A DNA stretch of 53,172 bases from Bacteroidales bacterium UBA1035 (GTDB taxonomy: Bacteria > Bacteroidota > Bacteroidia > Bacteroidales > Dysgonomonadaceae), in contig DCEG01000107.1 in assembly GCA_002316835.1 (NCBI GenBank), forward strand, positions 1-53,172. The letters are read 5' to 3'. Position 1 is the stretch's first letter. Each line of letters opens with the position of its first letter. Both the position numbers and the translations under genes were made by a program. Positions 35,412 through 44,033 of the stretch are shown here, one piece after another. Under the pieces are notes generated by a model. It ran no database searches. It was given only the letters and a program-made list of their open reading frames with translations, and was not told the DNA's origin.

Positions 35412-36752
35412 ATGGCAGTAATAGTAATTATGCCCAAGCAAGGGCAATCGGTTGAAAGTTGCATCATTGGCTCAATAAATAAGAAGAAAGGAGATAAAGT
35501 AAAAAAAGGAGATGTCCTGTTTTCATACGAAACCGATAAAGCTTCGTTTGAGGAAGAGTCTCCGGCAGATGGAGTTGTTCTAGAATGTTTTTATGAAGAA
35601 GGTGATGAAGTTCCTGTTTTAGATAATATGATGATCATTGGTGAATCGGGTGAAGATATTTCGGGGTTGCTAAAAGAGAGCCAAGAACCAAGAACCGAGA
35701 ACCAAGAAGAGAACCCCGAAGTCCCTCCTGCAACTGCCGAGACAGAAACCGCAACTCGCACCTTGGAAGGTAAAGACGAACGGCCGTTCGTTTCAACCGA
35801 TGCAATCTCTCCTCGTGCCAAGAATCTTGCTACGAAAGAGGTAGTGGATACCTCAGGGATATCTGGTTCTGGTCCGCAAGGACGAATTATCGAAAGAGAT
35901 GTAAAGGCAGTTTTAGGAAACCGTCCGAAAATGACACCTCTTGCTAAGAAAATCGCTTCGGAAGAAAATTTGCAGGTTGAAACAGGCAGTGGGCTTGCCG
36001 GAAGAGCGAAATCCACCGATTTACTTGCTTCGTCAAACGCTGTTTACGCAAACGATTACGAAGATAAAAAACTATCCAATATGCGGAAACTCATTGCTAA
36101 GGCAATGCACGCTTCGCTGCAAAATTCGGCACAGTTAACGCACCATTTGGGTGCTGATGCCCGCCGGATGCTAGAACTTCGCAAGCAAGTGAAAGCCGCC
36201 AATGAAAGGGGAAAGCTCTCAGCAAACATCACACTTAACGATATGGTTTGTTTTGCCGTGATCAAAGCACTGAAAAAATTCCCCAATGCCAATTCGCATT
36301 TCCTGGGAGAAAGTATGCGCCTTTTCAATAAAGTGCATCTCGGATTAGCTGTGGACACAGAGAGGGGATTGATGGTTCCGGTGGTGAAAAATGCAGACGA
36401 TTTATCCATCACTGGACTTTCCAATCAGTTTAAAGAAATTGCTAATGCCTGCAAAACGGGTAGCGTAAATCCCGATATTCTCTCTGCTGAAGCCGGCTCA
36501 TTTACCGTTTCCAATTTGGGGAATTATGGTGTGGAGATGTTTACTCCCGTTATCAACCTGCCGCAATCGGCCATCTTGGGTGTGAACACCATCGTTCCCC
36601 GTCCGAAAGATCTTGGCGATGGTGTGTATGCTTTCGTTCCCTATATTGGATTGAGTTTGACTTACGACCATCGTGCACTCGATGGCGGCGAAGCGACACG
36701 CTTCCTGAAGCAAATTGCCATAGAAATAGAAAATCTTGAAATAGAATATTAA
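35412..36752 (+). CDS. 2-oxoacid dehydrogenase E2 (dihydrolipoamide acyltransferase)
   Basis: 446 residues. The N-terminal lipoyl domain (1-78) has the lipoylated Lys in ETDKAS (Lys43). A Glu/Pro/Thr-rich linker (about 90-125) leads to the E3/E1-binding domain (about 131-172; SPRAKNLATKEVV, GSGPQGRI). The catalytic acyltransferase domain follows, with DHRALDGGEATRFL (active-site His near 418). It transfers the acyl group from E1 to CoA. Part of the linker is encoded by a 7-bp tandem repeat. First gene of the long rightward module. The acyl substrate (pyruvate, 2-oxobutyrate, branched 2-oxoacid) is not determined. Confidence 0.93.
   Translation: MAVIVIMPKQGQSVESCIIGSINKKKGDKVKKGDVLFSYETDKASFEEESPADGVVLECFYEEGDEVPVLDNMMIIGESGEDISGLLKESQEPRTENQEENPEVPPATAETETATRTLEGKDERPFVSTDAISPRAKNLATKEVVDTSGISGSGPQGRIIERDVKAVLGNRPKMTPLAKKIASEENLQVETGSGLAGRAKSTDLLASSNAVYANDYEDKKLSNMRKLIAKAMHASLQNSAQLTHHLGADARRMLELRKQVKAANERGKLSANITLNDMVCFAVIKALKKFPNANSHFLGESMRLFNKVHLGLAVDTERGLMVPVVKNADDLSITGLSNQFKEIANACKTGSVNPDILSAEAGSFTVSNLGNYGVEMFTPVINLPQSAILGVNTIVPRPKDLGDGVYAFVPYIGLSLTYDHRALDGGEATRFLKQIAIEIENLEIEY
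35677..35711 (+). repeat. 7-bp tandem repeat inside the E2 linker
   Basis: Units AGAGCCA, AGAACCA, AGAACCG, AGAACCA, then a decayed AGAAGAG. Because 7 is not a multiple of 3, loss or gain of one unit would shift the frame of the E2 gene. It encodes the hydrophilic linker SQEPRTENQEEN. Confidence 0.6.
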
Positions 36753-36778
36753 AGCAAAATCGTAAATCACAAATTATT

Positions 36779-38134
36779 ATGATAGACTTATTAATTATTG
36801 GCGGTGGGCCAGCAGGATATGTTGCTGCTGAACGTGCAGGACACAAAGGACTAAACGTAGTTTTATTCGAGAAAAAAACATTAGGCGGCGTATGCCTTAA
36901 CGAAGGATGTATCCCCACTAAAACCATGCTCTACAGTGCCAAAACGTATGAAAATGCCTTTCATGGAGATAAATACGGTGTTTTTGCCGAAAATGTTCGT
37001 TTTGAATATGAGAAAATTGTATCGCGCAAAAATAAAGTGGTTCGAAAACTGGTGGCCGGCGTGAAAACCAAAATGAAAGTCAACAACGTGAACGTTATCG
37101 AAGGCGAAGCTGTGATTACAGGCCGAAGCGACAAAGGAATTGAAGTAACCTGTAACGGAGAGTCGTATTTCGGTAAAAACCTGTTGATTTGCACCGGTTC
37201 CGAAGCGTCGGTTCCTCCTATTCCCGGATTAAAAGAAGCAGGTGATGTTATTTTGACCAATCGTGAAATTCTCGCGCTAAAAGAGCAACCGCAAAACTTG
37301 GTTGTTATTGGCGGTGGCGTTATCGGGATGGAATTTGCCAGTTTTTATAACAGTTTGGGTTCTAAAGTAACGGTAATTGAAATGTTGCCGGAAATTTTAG
37401 GCAACAACGATCTGGAAATTACCGCCATGTCGCGCGATATTTTCGTTAAAAAGGGCATTGAGTTTCATCTCAACGCCAAAGTCGTGCAAGTGGATGGAAA
37501 TAAAGTGCTTTTTGAAAAAGATGGCGAAACACATACCATTGAAGGCGATAAAATCCTGTTGAGCGTTGGCCGTCGTGCCAACACGCAAGGTTTTGGCCTG
37601 GAAAATATCGGTGTTGAACTGTTCAAAGGAGGAATTAAGGTAGATGAGAAAATGCGCACCAACGTTCCCAACGTTTTTGCTGCCGGCGACGTTACCGGAT
37701 TTTCACTTCTTGCACACACTGCCAGTCGCGAAGGCGAAGTGGTAGTCAACAACCTCATGGGTAAAAACGATATCATGCGTTACAATGCTATTCCGGGTGT
37801 GGTTTACATCAATCCCGAAATTGCAGGCGTGGGCGAAACCGAGGAAAGTGCCAAGGCAAAAAACATCGCCTATAAAGTAGCTAAACTCCCAATGGCGTAT
37901 GCCGGACGTTTCGTTGCTGAAAATGAAGGTGGTGTCGGATTATGTAAAGTGCTTGTCGGTGAAAAGTATGGCGAAGTTATCGGTGTTCACATGATTGGAA
38001 ATCCAAGCAGTGAAATGATTTACGGCGCTTGTATGGCCATCGAACAGGAAATGACGTTAGAGGAAATGAAAGAAGTTGTTTTCCCACACCCAACCGTAAG
38101 TGAGATATTTAAAGAAGTGATTTTTGAGTTTTAG
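36779..38134 (+). CDS. lpdA: dihydrolipoyl dehydrogenase (E3)
   Basis: 451 residues. FAD-binding GGGPAGYVAAERAG (8-21), redox disulfide CLNEGCIPTK (Cys39 and Cys44), NAD-binding IGGGVIGMEFASF, a second FAD contact FAAGDVTG and the catalytic dyad His437-Glu442 in HPTVSE near the C-terminus. It reoxidises the dihydrolipoyl arm of E2 with NAD+. It follows E2 by 26 bp. Confidence 0.95.
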   Translation: MIDLLIIGGGPAGYVAAERAGHKGLNVVLFEKKTLGGVCLNEGCIPTKTMLYSAKTYENAFHGDKYGVFAENVRFEYEKIVSRKNKVVRKLVAGVKTKMKVNNVNVIEGEAVITGRSDKGIEVTCNGESYFGKNLLICTGSEASVPPIPGLKEAGDVILTNREILALKEQPQNLVVIGGGVIGMEFASFYNSLGSKVTVIEMLPEILGNNDLEITAMSRDIFVKKGIEFHLNAKVVQVDGNKVLFEKDGETHTIEGDKILLSVGRRANTQGFGLENIGVELFKGGIKVDEKMRTNVPNVFAAGDVTGFSLLAHTASREGEVVVNNLMGKNDIMRYNAIPGVVYINPEIAGVGETEESAKAKNIAYKVAKLPMAYAGRFVAENEGGVGLCKVLVGEKYGEVIGVHMIGNPSSEMIYGACMAIEQEMTLEEMKEVVFPHPTVSEIFKEVIFEF

Positions 38135-38162
38135 TTTTGTTGATTCACGGTTTTAGAATCCT

Positions 38163-38250
38163 GATTTACGATTATTTTCGGTAATATTTTATCCGAATAA
38201 TAAAATAATAAAGTTTTAAAAATCGTAAATTTAAAATCGTCAATCGTAAA
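38163..38250. repeat. nested inverted repeats in the E3-E1 gap
   Basis: GATTTACGATT at 38163-38173 is matched by AATCGTAAAT at 38221-38230 and by a second copy at 38242-38250. Inside lies a CGG/CCG hairpin. A related AATCGTAAAT sits in the E2-E3 gap (36759-36768). It resembles a small repeat element, or a structured leader in front of E1. Confidence 0.4.
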
Positions 38251-38263
38251 TAAAGAAGATAGT

Positions 38264-40723
38264 ATGCCCAAATGTGATTTTATCGATCCCAAAGAAGTTC
38301 GCCAGGCGAGTTTCATCAACTTTGAACCCATTCCGGTCAATCAGTATAAAAAAACGGTGAAGGAAGAACGCGCAAATTTCACCGACGATGAGTTAAAGTC
38401 CATATATCATGATATGGTACTCATCCGCGAGTTCGAAACCATGCTCAACCTTATCAAAACCAAAGGTGAGTATAACGGCACAGCGTACAATCACCCCGGT
38501 CCGGCGCACTTGTCCATCGGGCAGGAGTCTTCAGCCGTGGGAATGGCGTGGACGCTTACAGTTGATGACTTCATTTTCGGGAGTCACCGCTCACATGGCG
38601 AGATTCTGGCCAAAGGAATGTCTGCCATTAACAAACTATCAGACGAAGAGCTGATGAAAATAATACAGGAGTTTTTCGATGGTTCGGTCTTGAAAATCGT
38701 TCAGAAAGATTTCGATGGAACAGTCAAGGAACTTGCCCGCCGATTTTTGGTTTACGGAACGTTGGCCGAAATATTTGCCCGCGAAACCGGTTTCAACAAA
38801 GGATTGGGCGGTTCCATGCACGCCTTTTTCACCCCTTTCGGCGTGTATCCCAACAACGCCATTGTTGGCGGTTCCGGAGATATTGCCGTGGGTGCCGCGC
38901 TGTACAAAAAAGTGAACCGCAAACCCGGCATGGTAGTAGCAAATATCGGCGACGCGTCTATGGCGTGTGGCCCTGTTTGGGAAGGAATAAGTTTTGCTGC
39001 CATGGACCAGTTTAAAGAACTTTGGGAAGATGATATGCAAGGCGGATTACCCGTAATCATCAACATTGTGAACAATCAATACGGTATGGGTGGGCAAACC
39101 TGCGGTGAGACAATGGGCTACGAAATTGCCGCCCGCATTGGCGCCGGAGTTAATCCCGAACAAATGCACGCCGAGCGGGTTGATGGCTACAATCCGTTGG
39201 CAGTGATTGATGCTTACAAACGCAAACGCAAAGTGCTGGAAGAGAAAAACGGCCCGGTTTTACTGGATGTTCTCACGTATCGTTACAGCGGCCATTCGCC
39301 TTCCGATGCTTCGTCGTATCGCACCAAAGAGGAAGTAGAAGCATGGGAAGCTCAGGATTGCATTGCATCGTTCGGAACACAATTGATTGAGGCTGAAGTA
39401 GCCACACAAGCCGATTTGGATTCCGTATGGAGCGATGTGAAAGCGCTGGTTTACGATATGTTTTTAAAATCGATCGACGATGAAGTTTCTCCCCGCATGA
39501 CCAACGCCGATGTGATTGGCGATATGATGTTTTCGAACGAATCGGTAGATCGTTTTTCGGATGCCGAACCCGATGTCCTGATGCCGTTGGAGGAAAACTC
39601 CCGCGTGAAAAAAATCGCCAATAAAGAGCGTTTCGCTTTCGATGCCGAAGGCAAACCGTTCAGCAAAATGAAACAGTTCCAACTTCGCGATGCCATTTTT
39701 GAAGCTATTATGGACAGATTCTATAAAGATGCATCCCTGATAGCTTATGGCGAAGAAAACCGCGATTGGGGTGGTGCATTTGCCGTTTACGGTGGAATGA
39801 CCGAAGCATTGCCGTATCACCGACTGTTCAATTCGCCCATTTCGGAAGCGGCTATTGTAGGAACAGCAATCGGTTATGCCATGTGTGGGGGACGCGTAAT
39901 TCCCGAAATTATGTACTGCGACTTTCTGGGACGTTGCGGCGATGAAGTATTCAACCAACTTCCCAAGTGGCAGGCAATGAGCGGAAACGTGCTGAAAATG
40001 CCGGTTGTTTTGCGTGTTTCGGTCGGTTCAAAATATGGTGCACAGCACTCGCAAGACTGGACTTCGCTGGTGGCACATATTCCAGGCATTAAAGTTTGTT
40101 TCCCAGTTACACCTTACGATGCCAAAGGGTTGATGAATTCCGCTTTACAAGGTACCGATCCGGTAATTTTCTTCGAAAGCCAACGTATTTACGACATCGG
40201 TGAGCAGTTTCACAAAGGTGGTGTGCCCACGGGATATTACGAAATCCCTATCGGAGAACCCGACGTGAAAAAAGAAGGAGAAGACATCACGTTCCTTACT
40301 ATCGGACATACACTCTATCCCGCGCTGCAAGCAGCAAAAGAGTTGGAAGAAAAATACGGAATGAGCGCCGAAGTGATTGATGCCCGTTCGCTCGTGCCGT
40401 TTAATTACGAAAAAGTGATCGAGTCGGTAAAGAAAACCGGGAAAATCATCGTTGCCGGCGATGCCACTGCCCGCGGTTCGTTTCTGAATGATTTGGCAGC
40501 CAATATAGGCTCGCTTTGTTTCGATTACCTTGATGCGCCTGTGGCAGTGCTCGGTTCACGCAACTGGATTACTCCTGCACACGAACTCGAAAGTTCATTT
40601 TTCCCGCAAACAAGCTGGTTTATCGATATGATCCACGAACGTATTCAGCCGCTCAAGGATTACATCCCCGGTGAGAATTTTACCGATGGTGAAATGGTGA
40701 GAAGAGCGAAAAAGGGAATTTAG
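38264..40723 (+). CDS. 2-oxoacid dehydrogenase E1, alpha and beta fused
   Basis: 819 residues. The alpha half (about 40-440) has the thiamine diphosphate motif from GDASMACGPVWEG (229 onward) to NNQYG (270-274), and HPGPAHLSIGQE near 77. The beta half (about 480-819) starts KMKQFQLRDAIFEAI and contains YGEENRDWGGAFAVYGG and RVIPEIMYCDFLGRCGDE. Fused alpha-beta E1 proteins are common in Bacteroidota. It decarboxylates a 2-oxoacid and acylates the lipoyl arm of E2. The next gene begins 2 bp after its stop, suggesting coupling. Confidence 0.93.
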   Translation: MPKCDFIDPKEVRQASFINFEPIPVNQYKKTVKEERANFTDDELKSIYHDMVLIREFETMLNLIKTKGEYNGTAYNHPGPAHLSIGQESSAVGMAWTLTVDDFIFGSHRSHGEILAKGMSAINKLSDEELMKIIQEFFDGSVLKIVQKDFDGTVKELARRFLVYGTLAEIFARETGFNKGLGGSMHAFFTPFGVYPNNAIVGGSGDIAVGAALYKKVNRKPGMVVANIGDASMACGPVWEGISFAAMDQFKELWEDDMQGGLPVIINIVNNQYGMGGQTCGETMGYEIAARIGAGVNPEQMHAERVDGYNPLAVIDAYKRKRKVLEEKNGPVLLDVLTYRYSGHSPSDASSYRTKEEVEAWEAQDCIASFGTQLIEAEVATQADLDSVWSDVKALVYDMFLKSIDDEVSPRMTNADVIGDMMFSNESVDRFSDAEPDVLMPLEENSRVKKIANKERFAFDAEGKPFSKMKQFQLRDAIFEAIMDRFYKDASLIAYGEENRDWGGAFAVYGGMTEALPYHRLFNSPISEAAIVGTAIGYAMCGGRVIPEIMYCDFLGRCGDEVFNQLPKWQAMSGNVLKMPVVLRVSVGSKYGAQHSQDWTSLVAHIPGIKVCFPVTPYDAKGLMNSALQGTDPVIFFESQRIYDIGEQFHKGGVPTGYYEIPIGEPDVKKEGEDITFLTIGHTLYPALQAAKELEEKYGMSAEVIDARSLVPFNYEKVIESVKKTGKIIVAGDATARGSFLNDLAANIGSLCFDYLDAPVAVLGSRNWITPAHELESSFFPQTSWFIDMIHERIQPLKDYIPGENFTDGEMVRRAKKGI

Positions 40724-40725
40724 TT

Positions 40726-41880
40726 ATGAGTTTTCCAAAAGTAAATGCTCATTTGCATACGCCATTCTCCTTCAGTGCGTTTCGCGATATCGATGACGCA
40801 TTGGACAGAGCCGTGAAGGAAAACGTGAAAGTGGTTGGTATCAACGATTTCTACACTGCCGAAGGCTACGAAGAGTGGGCGGAAGGTTGCAAAAAACGTG
40901 CTCTTTACCCGCTTTTCGGCATTGAACTGATAAGCTTGAATGAAGCCGACCAAAAAGTCGGATTACGCGTGAACGATCCCGGAAATCCCGGTCGGACTTA
41001 CATTAGCGGTAAGGGTTTGGCGTATCCGTTTCGGTTAGCAGAACCGTTTGCTACGCAATTGACAAACGTGCGAAACGAAGCCAACAAACAGGTCGAAGCG
41101 ATGTGCGAAAAACTAAATGAACAACTTGAAAGTAAAAATCTTGGCATTTCGCTGAACATTGATTGGATAAAAGATAATCTGACGAAAGGTTCCATCCGGG
41201 AACGCCATTTGGCTAAAGCATTACGCTTAAAAGTTTACGAAAAGTGCAGCGAAGATATATCCTGTATTCAAAACACGTTAAAAGAGATTTTTGACGGAAA
41301 AGAATTGAAATCGGATGTGGCAAATGTTGCCGGAGTAGAAAATGAAATTCGTGCCAATCTGCTGAAAGCAGGCGGTGCGGCTTTTGTTCCCGAAACGGCC
41401 GAAGCTTTTCTGCCTGTGCAGACCGTTTGCGAAATTATTTTAGCGGCGGGAGGCATACCTACTTATCCCTTTTTGGCAGACGATGCCAACGGAAATTATA
41501 CCGATTTTGAAGATGATTTGGAACGTGTGGCTCAACAACTGACTGAACGTGGTTTTCATTCCGTGGAATTTATCACTACCCGAAACGACGTGAAGCTGCT
41601 GGAAAAATACGCCACTTACCTTCACAATCAAGGTTTCGTGGTAACTTTCGGCAGCGAGCACAATTCGCCGATGATGGAACCCGTTGAACTTTTCGCACGA
41701 AATAATACGCCGTTAACCGATAAACTTTTGCAAATTAACTACGAAGGTGCGTGCATCATTGCAGCGCATCAACATTTGGTAGCCCAAGGATTAAACGGTT
41801 ACGTGGATGAAAATGGCAATGCAGATAGAACGAAGCGAGGAGAGTTCGTAAAACTTGGGAATGAATTAATTAATCCCTAA
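40726..41880 (+). CDS. PHP-superfamily metal-dependent hydrolase
   Basis: 384 residues. PHP metal-site motifs are visible: HLHTPFS (His9, His11), GINDFY (about 38-43), GIELIS (Glu about 66) and GSEHNSP near the C-terminus. The middle has an insert of helical segments not typical for the histidinol-phosphatase group. PHP proteins cleave phosphoesters, often phosphorylated sugars or nucleotides. Placement directly after E1 (2-bp gap) and before the aldolase/dehydrogenase suggests dephosphorylation of a pathway intermediate; this is inference. Confidence 0.8.
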   Translation: MSFPKVNAHLHTPFSFSAFRDIDDALDRAVKENVKVVGINDFYTAEGYEEWAEGCKKRALYPLFGIELISLNEADQKVGLRVNDPGNPGRTYISGKGLAYPFRLAEPFATQLTNVRNEANKQVEAMCEKLNEQLESKNLGISLNIDWIKDNLTKGSIRERHLAKALRLKVYEKCSEDISCIQNTLKEIFDGKELKSDVANVAGVENEIRANLLKAGGAAFVPETAEAFLPVQTVCEIILAAGGIPTYPFLADDANGNYTDFEDDLERVAQQLTERGFHSVEFITTRNDVKLLEKYATYLHNQGFVVTFGSEHNSPMMEPVELFARNNTPLTDKLLQINYEGACIIAAHQHLVAQGLNGYVDENGNADRTKRGEFVKLGNELINP

Positions 41881-41882
41881 AT

Positions 41883-41905
41883 CCCCTGAAGGGGACTTTA
41901 AGAGC
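41883..41905. repeat. CCCC-GGGG palindromic repeat, copy 1
   Basis: CCCCTGAAGGGG followed by ACTTTAAGAG, immediately after the PHP gene stop. It belongs with copies at 41954, 43940 and 44001. Confidence 0.45.
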
Positions 41906-41932
41906 TGAAGATTGTAATAAAGATAACGCAAA

Positions 41933-43930
41933 ATGACACATACATCGGAAACACCTCCTTTAGGGGGGCGGAGGGTAATTCAGGATTTAATTTCCATATC
42001 GCAGTTTTACGGCCAAGACAATCGCTTTGTCATTGCCGGTGGTGGAAATACATCGTATAAAAACGCTGAAAGAATTTGGGTGAAAGCAAGCGGTTCATCA
42101 CTTGCTACGATTACCGAAGACGGTTTTGCCATACTCGACCGCTCAAAACTCAATCCGATGGCTGAAAAAAAATACAGCGCGGATTCCGATGAACGCGAAG
42201 AAGAAGTGAAAAACGATTTGGCTGTTGCAACTATTACCAAAGGTAAACGTCCGTCAGTAGAAACTTCAATGCATAACGCGATTGATTACGCGTTTGTAGT
42301 ACATCTGCATCCCACGCTTGTAAATGGATTAATGTGTTCTCAAAACGCGGAAAGTGAGTTGAGAAAACTTTTTGGTGAAAAAACGTTATACGTGGAATAT
42401 ACTGACCCAGGCTACGTGCTTTTCAAAAAAGTGGACGATAAAATACGTGAATATCGGGCAAAGTTTAACGAAGAACCGCAGGTTATCTGGTTGCAAAATC
42501 ACGGAATTTTTGTAGCTGCAGATAATATTGACGAAATAAAATCCATTTACAGTTCTATTTTTGATACATTGGAAAAGGCTGTGAAAACTCAACTTCCTGT
42601 GGGTGAAAGAAAAACTTGTAGTTGTACTGAAGAAATCCTGCCAGCCATTCGGATGATGTTGTCAAAAGATGGTTTGAAAACATTGAAAGTTCGAAAAAAT
42701 GAGCTGATAAAATATTTTTACGACAGCGAAGAAAATCAACAGAAAATAGCCAAACCTTTCACGCCCGATGCCATCGTTTATTGTAAATCAAATTACCTGT
42801 TTTTCAACGAGGAATTGCCTGAAGAGGTTGTTGCTAACGCGAAAAAAGTCATTCCCGATTTCATCAGTAAGTTCGGATACCTGCCGAAAGTCTTGTTGAT
42901 TAAAGGAATTGGTCTTGTCGCCGTTGGCGATAATGCGAAGCAATGCGACATCATCCTTGATGTGTTTGAAGATGCGATGAAAGTAGCCTATCTTTCGCAG
43001 TCGTTTGGTGGAGCGCATCCGATGACACAACCACAAATCGATTTTATCGACAACTGGGAAGTGGAGAATTACCGTCGCAGCGTGGCGGCAGGTGCATCTA
43101 AAGGGCGAGCGGAAAACAAAACCATTGTGGTTACCGGTGCTGCTCAAGGCTTTGGTGAAGGAATTGCCGAATGTTTGCTGCGCGAAGGAGCCAATATTGT
43201 TGTGGCTGATTTAAACGAAGAGGTTGGTAAAGCCACAACAGAAAAATTCAACGGCTTTGCAAAAAGTAACCGGGCAGTTTTCGTGAAAACGAATGTTGCC
43301 GAAATTCCAAGTCTGGAAAATCTTATTCACGAAACCGTTTGCAACTTCGGTGGAATTGACTGCTTTATCAGTAATGCAGGAGTGTTACGTGCCGGTGGAT
43401 TGGAGGATATGACGCCCGAAAACTTTGATTTTGTAACTAAAATAAACTACAACGCTTATTTTTATTGCACCAAAGTAGTCAGTAAAGTGATGAGGTTACA
43501 AACTGAGCATGCTTCGAATAATTATTTCGCCGATATTATCCAAATCAATTCTAAGTCGGGCTTACGAGGTAGCAAAGCCAATTTTGCTTACGCCGGTGGA
43601 AAATTTGGCGGCATTGGACTGACACAATCGTTTGCATTGGAATTGGCGCCGTATCGGATAAAAGTAAATTCCGTTTGTCCCGGGAATTACTACGAAGGCC
43701 CTTTGTGGAGCGATCCTGAAAACGGATTGTTCGTGCAATACCTGAAAGCCGGAAAAGTACCCGGTGCCAAAACCATCGACGACGTAAAAGCGTTTTATTT
43801 GGCACAAGTTCCTATGCGAAAAGGCTGCACGCCGGAAGATGTCACTAAAGGCGTTCTCTATTTGATGGAGCAATGTGGCGAAACCGGGCAAGCGTTGCCA
43901 ATAACAGGTGGGCAGGTGATGTTGAGTTAG
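41933..43930 (+). CDS. RhaEW-like class II aldolase/short-chain dehydrogenase fusion
   Basis: 665 residues. The N-terminal class II aldolase has GGGNTS (36-41), zinc ligands His124 and His126 (HLHP) and His190 (QNHG). The C-terminal short-chain dehydrogenase (about 397-665) has TGAAQGFGEG, SNAG and catalytic Tyr553-xxx-Lys557 (YAGGK). The layout matches RhaEW, the Bacillus/Chloroflexus protein that splits rhamnulose 1-phosphate and oxidises the lactaldehyde, and would complete the pathway begun by the divergent rhaBAT operon. Residues 8-14 (PPLGGRR) come from a palindromic repeat; homologues begin near IQDLISIS, so this N-terminus seems acquired. Confidence 0.85.
   Translation: MTHTSETPPLGGRRVIQDLISISQFYGQDNRFVIAGGGNTSYKNAERIWVKASGSSLATITEDGFAILDRSKLNPMAEKKYSADSDEREEEVKNDLAVATITKGKRPSVETSMHNAIDYAFVVHLHPTLVNGLMCSQNAESELRKLFGEKTLYVEYTDPGYVLFKKVDDKIREYRAKFNEEPQVIWLQNHGIFVAADNIDEIKSIYSSIFDTLEKAVKTQLPVGERKTCSCTEEILPAIRMMLSKDGLKTLKVRKNELIKYFYDSEENQQKIAKPFTPDAIVYCKSNYLFFNEELPEEVVANAKKVIPDFISKFGYLPKVLLIKGIGLVAVGDNAKQCDIILDVFEDAMKVAYLSQSFGGAHPMTQPQIDFIDNWEVENYRRSVAAGASKGRAENKTIVVTGAAQGFGEGIAECLLREGANIVVADLNEEVGKATTEKFNGFAKSNRAVFVKTNVAEIPSLENLIHETVCNFGGIDCFISNAGVLRAGGLEDMTPENFDFVTKINYNAYFYCTKVVSKVMRLQTEHASNNYFADIIQINSKSGLRGSKANFAYAGGKFGGIGLTQSFALELAPYRIKVNSVCPGNYYEGPLWSDPENGLFVQYLKAGKVPGAKTIDDVKAFYLAQVPMRKGCTPEDVTKGVLYLMEQCGETGQALPITGGQVMLS
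41954..41974 (+). repeat. palindromic repeat inside the aldolase/dehydrogenase start
   Basis: CCTCC-TTTA-GGGGGG followed by CGGAGG, encoding PPLGGRR at residues 8-14 of the fusion protein. It is a relative of the intergenic copies at 41883, 43940 and 44001. Confidence 0.5.
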
Positions 43931-43939
43931 TACCCCTAA

Positions 43940-43951
43940 CCCCTAAAGGGG
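43940..43951. repeat. CCCC-GGGG palindromic repeat, copy 3
   Basis: CCCCTAAAGGGG preceded by CCCCTAA (43933-43939), 10 bp after the aldolase/dehydrogenase stop. Confidence 0.45.
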
Positions 43952-44000
43952 AATAGAGTAAATGAATATAAATAATTTAAATTAAATCCTTGGTTTAAGT

Positions 44001-44024
44001 CTCCCTTTAGGGAGATTTAGAGGG
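44001..44024. repeat. palindromic repeat, copy 4
   Basis: CTCCCTTTAGGGAG followed by ATTTAGAGGG, ending 10 bp before the start of the zinc dehydrogenase gene. It may affect translation initiation there. Confidence 0.45.
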
Positions 44025-44033
44025 TCATTTATT

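Noticed and set aside
40726..41880. Histidinol-phosphatase or PolIIIA-type PHP
   Set aside because: Metal motifs agree only with the superfamily; the central insert and length do not match either group, and no his or dna genes are near.
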